This document shows, piece by piece, positions 6,691-7,924 of a DNA stretch of 7,924 bases (position 1 is its first letter; every line of letters starts with the position of its first letter). The notes under the pieces were generated by a model. The model was not told where the DNA came from and made no database searches. It saw only the letters and a list, made by a program, of their open reading frames with translations. The translations under genes were made by a program, and so were the position numbers. The DNA comes from an uncultured Campylobacter sp. (GTDB lineage Bacteria > Campylobacterota > Campylobacteria > Campylobacterales > Campylobacteraceae). The stretch lies in assembly GCA_905373295.1 (NCBI GenBank), contig CAJPSJ010000081.1, forward strand, positions 1-7,924, read 5' to 3'.

Positions 6691-6988
6691 GAATTCTTAA
6701 AATTTCGCTCGGGCAATAATTTTAAAATTTTACTTCGGCGAGGATTTTAAAATTTTGCTCGCGCTTCACATATATAGGAGATTCTAAAAATTTCATTCAA
6801 ACGCGAATTTTTAGAATTTAACCTGCACTGCAAACTATGAAATTTTAAAATTTCGCCGTGCCGTAGAATTTTGAAATTTCATCGCGCCATAAAATTTTAA
6901 AATTCCTTCGCCTAGCGAATTTTAAAATTTAGAAATTTCAAAATTTTGCGCAAAATTTCGCCTAATGCGGCGATAAATTTTAAATTTA
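6691..6988. repeat. Array of about eleven AT-rich palindromes between mqo and pyk
   Basis: The 313-bp spacer holds degenerate copies of the palindrome GAAATTTTAAAATTTC, starting near 6693, 6718, 6744, 6781, 6806, 6839 (perfect 16-mer), 6866, 6890, 6917, 6932 and 6973. Most are 24-27 bp apart and separated by GC-richer 9-15 bp spacers that often contain CGC or GCG. Spacers are not conserved and repeats are palindromic and degenerate, so this is not a CRISPR array. Most copies contain TAAAAT or a near variant, often on both strands, so the array also offers many -10-like boxes. The pyk promoter must lie in here (candidates TATATA 6771-6776, TAAAAT 6890-6895). No ORF is seen. Confidence 0.75.
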
Positions 6989-6999
6989 AAGGAGAAAAG

Positions 7000-7924
7000 A
7001 TGCTTAAAAAAACCAAAATCCTAGCGACCATCGGACCAGCAAGCGACAGCGAGGAGATGATGAGTGCTATGGTAAAGGCAGGCTGCAACGCCTTTAGGAT
7101 GAACTTCAGCCACGGCACGCACGAGTATCACGAGGCAAATTTAAACAAAATCCGCGCCGTTGAAAAGAGCCTGGGCGTGCGCATAGGCGTATTTCAGGAC
7201 ATCAGCGGCCCAAAGATTCGCGTCGGCAAACTCGAAGAAAATTTTAAATTAAAAACGGGCGATAAGATCACCTTCCTTCCTCGCGAAATCATTGGTAAAA
7301 AGACCGCCCCTGGCGAATACGAGCTGTGTATCAACCACCCAGAAATTTTGCCGCTGATGAAGGTAGGCGAGTTTATCTACCTCTACGACGGCTCGATCCG
7401 CGCCAAGGTAGTCGCTGTAAGCGAGCAAGGCGTGCAGGCTGTGCTCGAAAACGACGGCTTTTTAAGCTCAAATAAAGGCGTGAACTTCCCAAACACCCGC
7501 CTAAATATCGACGTTATCACGCAAAAAGACCTCGAGGATCTGCGCTGGGGCGCGGCGCACGGCGTAAATTTCGTAGGCATCTCCTTCGTGCAGTCGCAAA
7601 ACGACATCCTGCGCGTGCGCGAAATTTTAAACTCGCTGGGCTCAAAAGCTAAAATTTACGCCAAGATCGAGAAATTCGACGCGGTCGAAAACATCGAGCA
7701 GATCATCGAAGCAAGCGACGGTATAATGGTCGCGCGCGGAGATCTGGGCATCGAGATGCCGTTTTATGAGATCCCGCGCATCCAAAAGCGCATCATCGCC
7801 CTAGCCAACGCCCGCTCAAAGCCCGTCATCACCGCCACGCAGATGATGCTTAGCATGACCGAGCACGAGCGCGCCACCAGAGCCGAGATCAGCGACGTCG
7901 CAAACGCCGTGCTAGACGGCACCG
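7000..7924 (+). CDS. pyk: Pyruvate kinase, N-terminal two thirds, truncated by window edge
   Basis: The frame from ATG 7000 is open to the window edge: 308 complete codons of a protein usually about 470-480 residues. It converts phosphoenolpyruvate and ADP to pyruvate and ATP in the cytoplasm. Seen in order: [12 protein letters not shown] (4-15); RMNFSHG with R33, N35 and S37 (phosphate and monovalent-cation site); QDISGPKIR (66-74); a B-domain lid (about 70-165) ending near [18 protein letters not shown] with catalytic K222 and metal ligand E224; VARGDLGIE with metal ligand D248; VITATQMM with T280; [16 protein letters not shown] at the edge. The C-terminal allosteric domain is outside the window. 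Start supported by AAAGGAGA (6988-6995). K72 in GPKIR, where K+-dependent enzymes have Glu, suggests K+ independence. In Campylobacter lacking phosphofructokinase, Pyk works on PEP from lower glycolysis or anaplerosis. Confidence 0.96.
   Translation, partial: MLKKTKILATIGPASDSEEMMSAMVKAGCNAFRMNFSHGTHEYHEANLNKIRAVEKSLGVRIGVFQDISGPKIRVGKLEENFKLKTGDKITFLPREIIGKKTAPGEYELCINHPEILPLMKVGEFIYLYDGSIRAKVVAVSEQGVQAVLENDGFLSSNKGVNFPNTRLNIDVITQKDLEDLRWGAAHGVNFVGISFVQSQNDILRVREILNSLGSKAKIYAKIEKFDAVENIEQIIEASDGIMVARGDLGIEMPFYEIPRIQKRIIALANARSKPVITATQMMLSMTEHERATRAEISDVANAVLDGT

Noticed and set aside
6691..6988. CRISPR-like periodic repeat
   Set aside because: Repeats are short (14-16 bp), palindromic and degenerate, spacers are 9-15 bp and variable, and no cas gene is nearby.
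6912..7118. 68-residue minus-strand frame over the pyk start
   Set aside because: It is antisense to the clearly conserved pyk N-terminus and to the palindrome array, has no ribosome site, and its hydrophobic look comes from reverse-reading coding DNA.

Overview
The window looks like chromosomal DNA from an Epsilonproteobacterium, most likely a Campylobacter of the higher-GC oral group (C. gracilis, C. rectus, C. showae, C. curvus type). Three things point there: the MetK, Mqo and PepF sequences are of the epsilonproteobacterial kind; the best promoter is a T-run plus TAAAAT without a clear -35 box; and GC-balanced genes are separated by intergenic DNA full of AAATTTTAAAATTT palindromes. The species is an inference from composition and protein recall, not from a search.

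Layout, left to right. On the minus strand are the 5' part of an M3-family oligoendopeptidase gene (pepF, cut by the window edge) and, upstream of it, the Na+/serine-threonine symporter gene sstT, with a Rho-independent terminator between them. metK (S-adenosylmethionine synthetase) runs divergently from sstT on the plus strand. A gene-free stretch of about 1.06 kb follows between the convergent ends of metK and a TRAP-type periplasmic binding protein gene. It holds several hairpins and no convincing ORF. The TRAP gene is divergent from a malate:quinone oxidoreductase gene (mqo), sharing a 121-bp promoter region. A 313-bp spacer packed with about eleven AT-rich palindromes then leads to the 5' two thirds of a pyruvate kinase gene (pyk), cut by the right edge.

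Most genes touch central carbon and amino-acid metabolism: serine/threonine uptake (SstT; serine can be deaminated to pyruvate), organic-acid binding (TRAP protein), malate oxidation into the quinone pool (Mqo), PEP to pyruvate (Pyk), peptide breakdown (PepF) and methyl-donor supply (MetK). They are mostly monocistronic and look like ordinary chromosomal neighbours rather than an operon or island.

There is no sign of a mobile element, CRISPR array, toxin-antitoxin or defence system. Two signals stand out. The TRAP binding protein has a C-terminal tail carrying three bacterial N-glycosylation sequons (D/E-X-N-X-S/T) within 38 residues, and it has no membrane-subunit genes beside it. The second is the dense palindrome array upstream of pyk.
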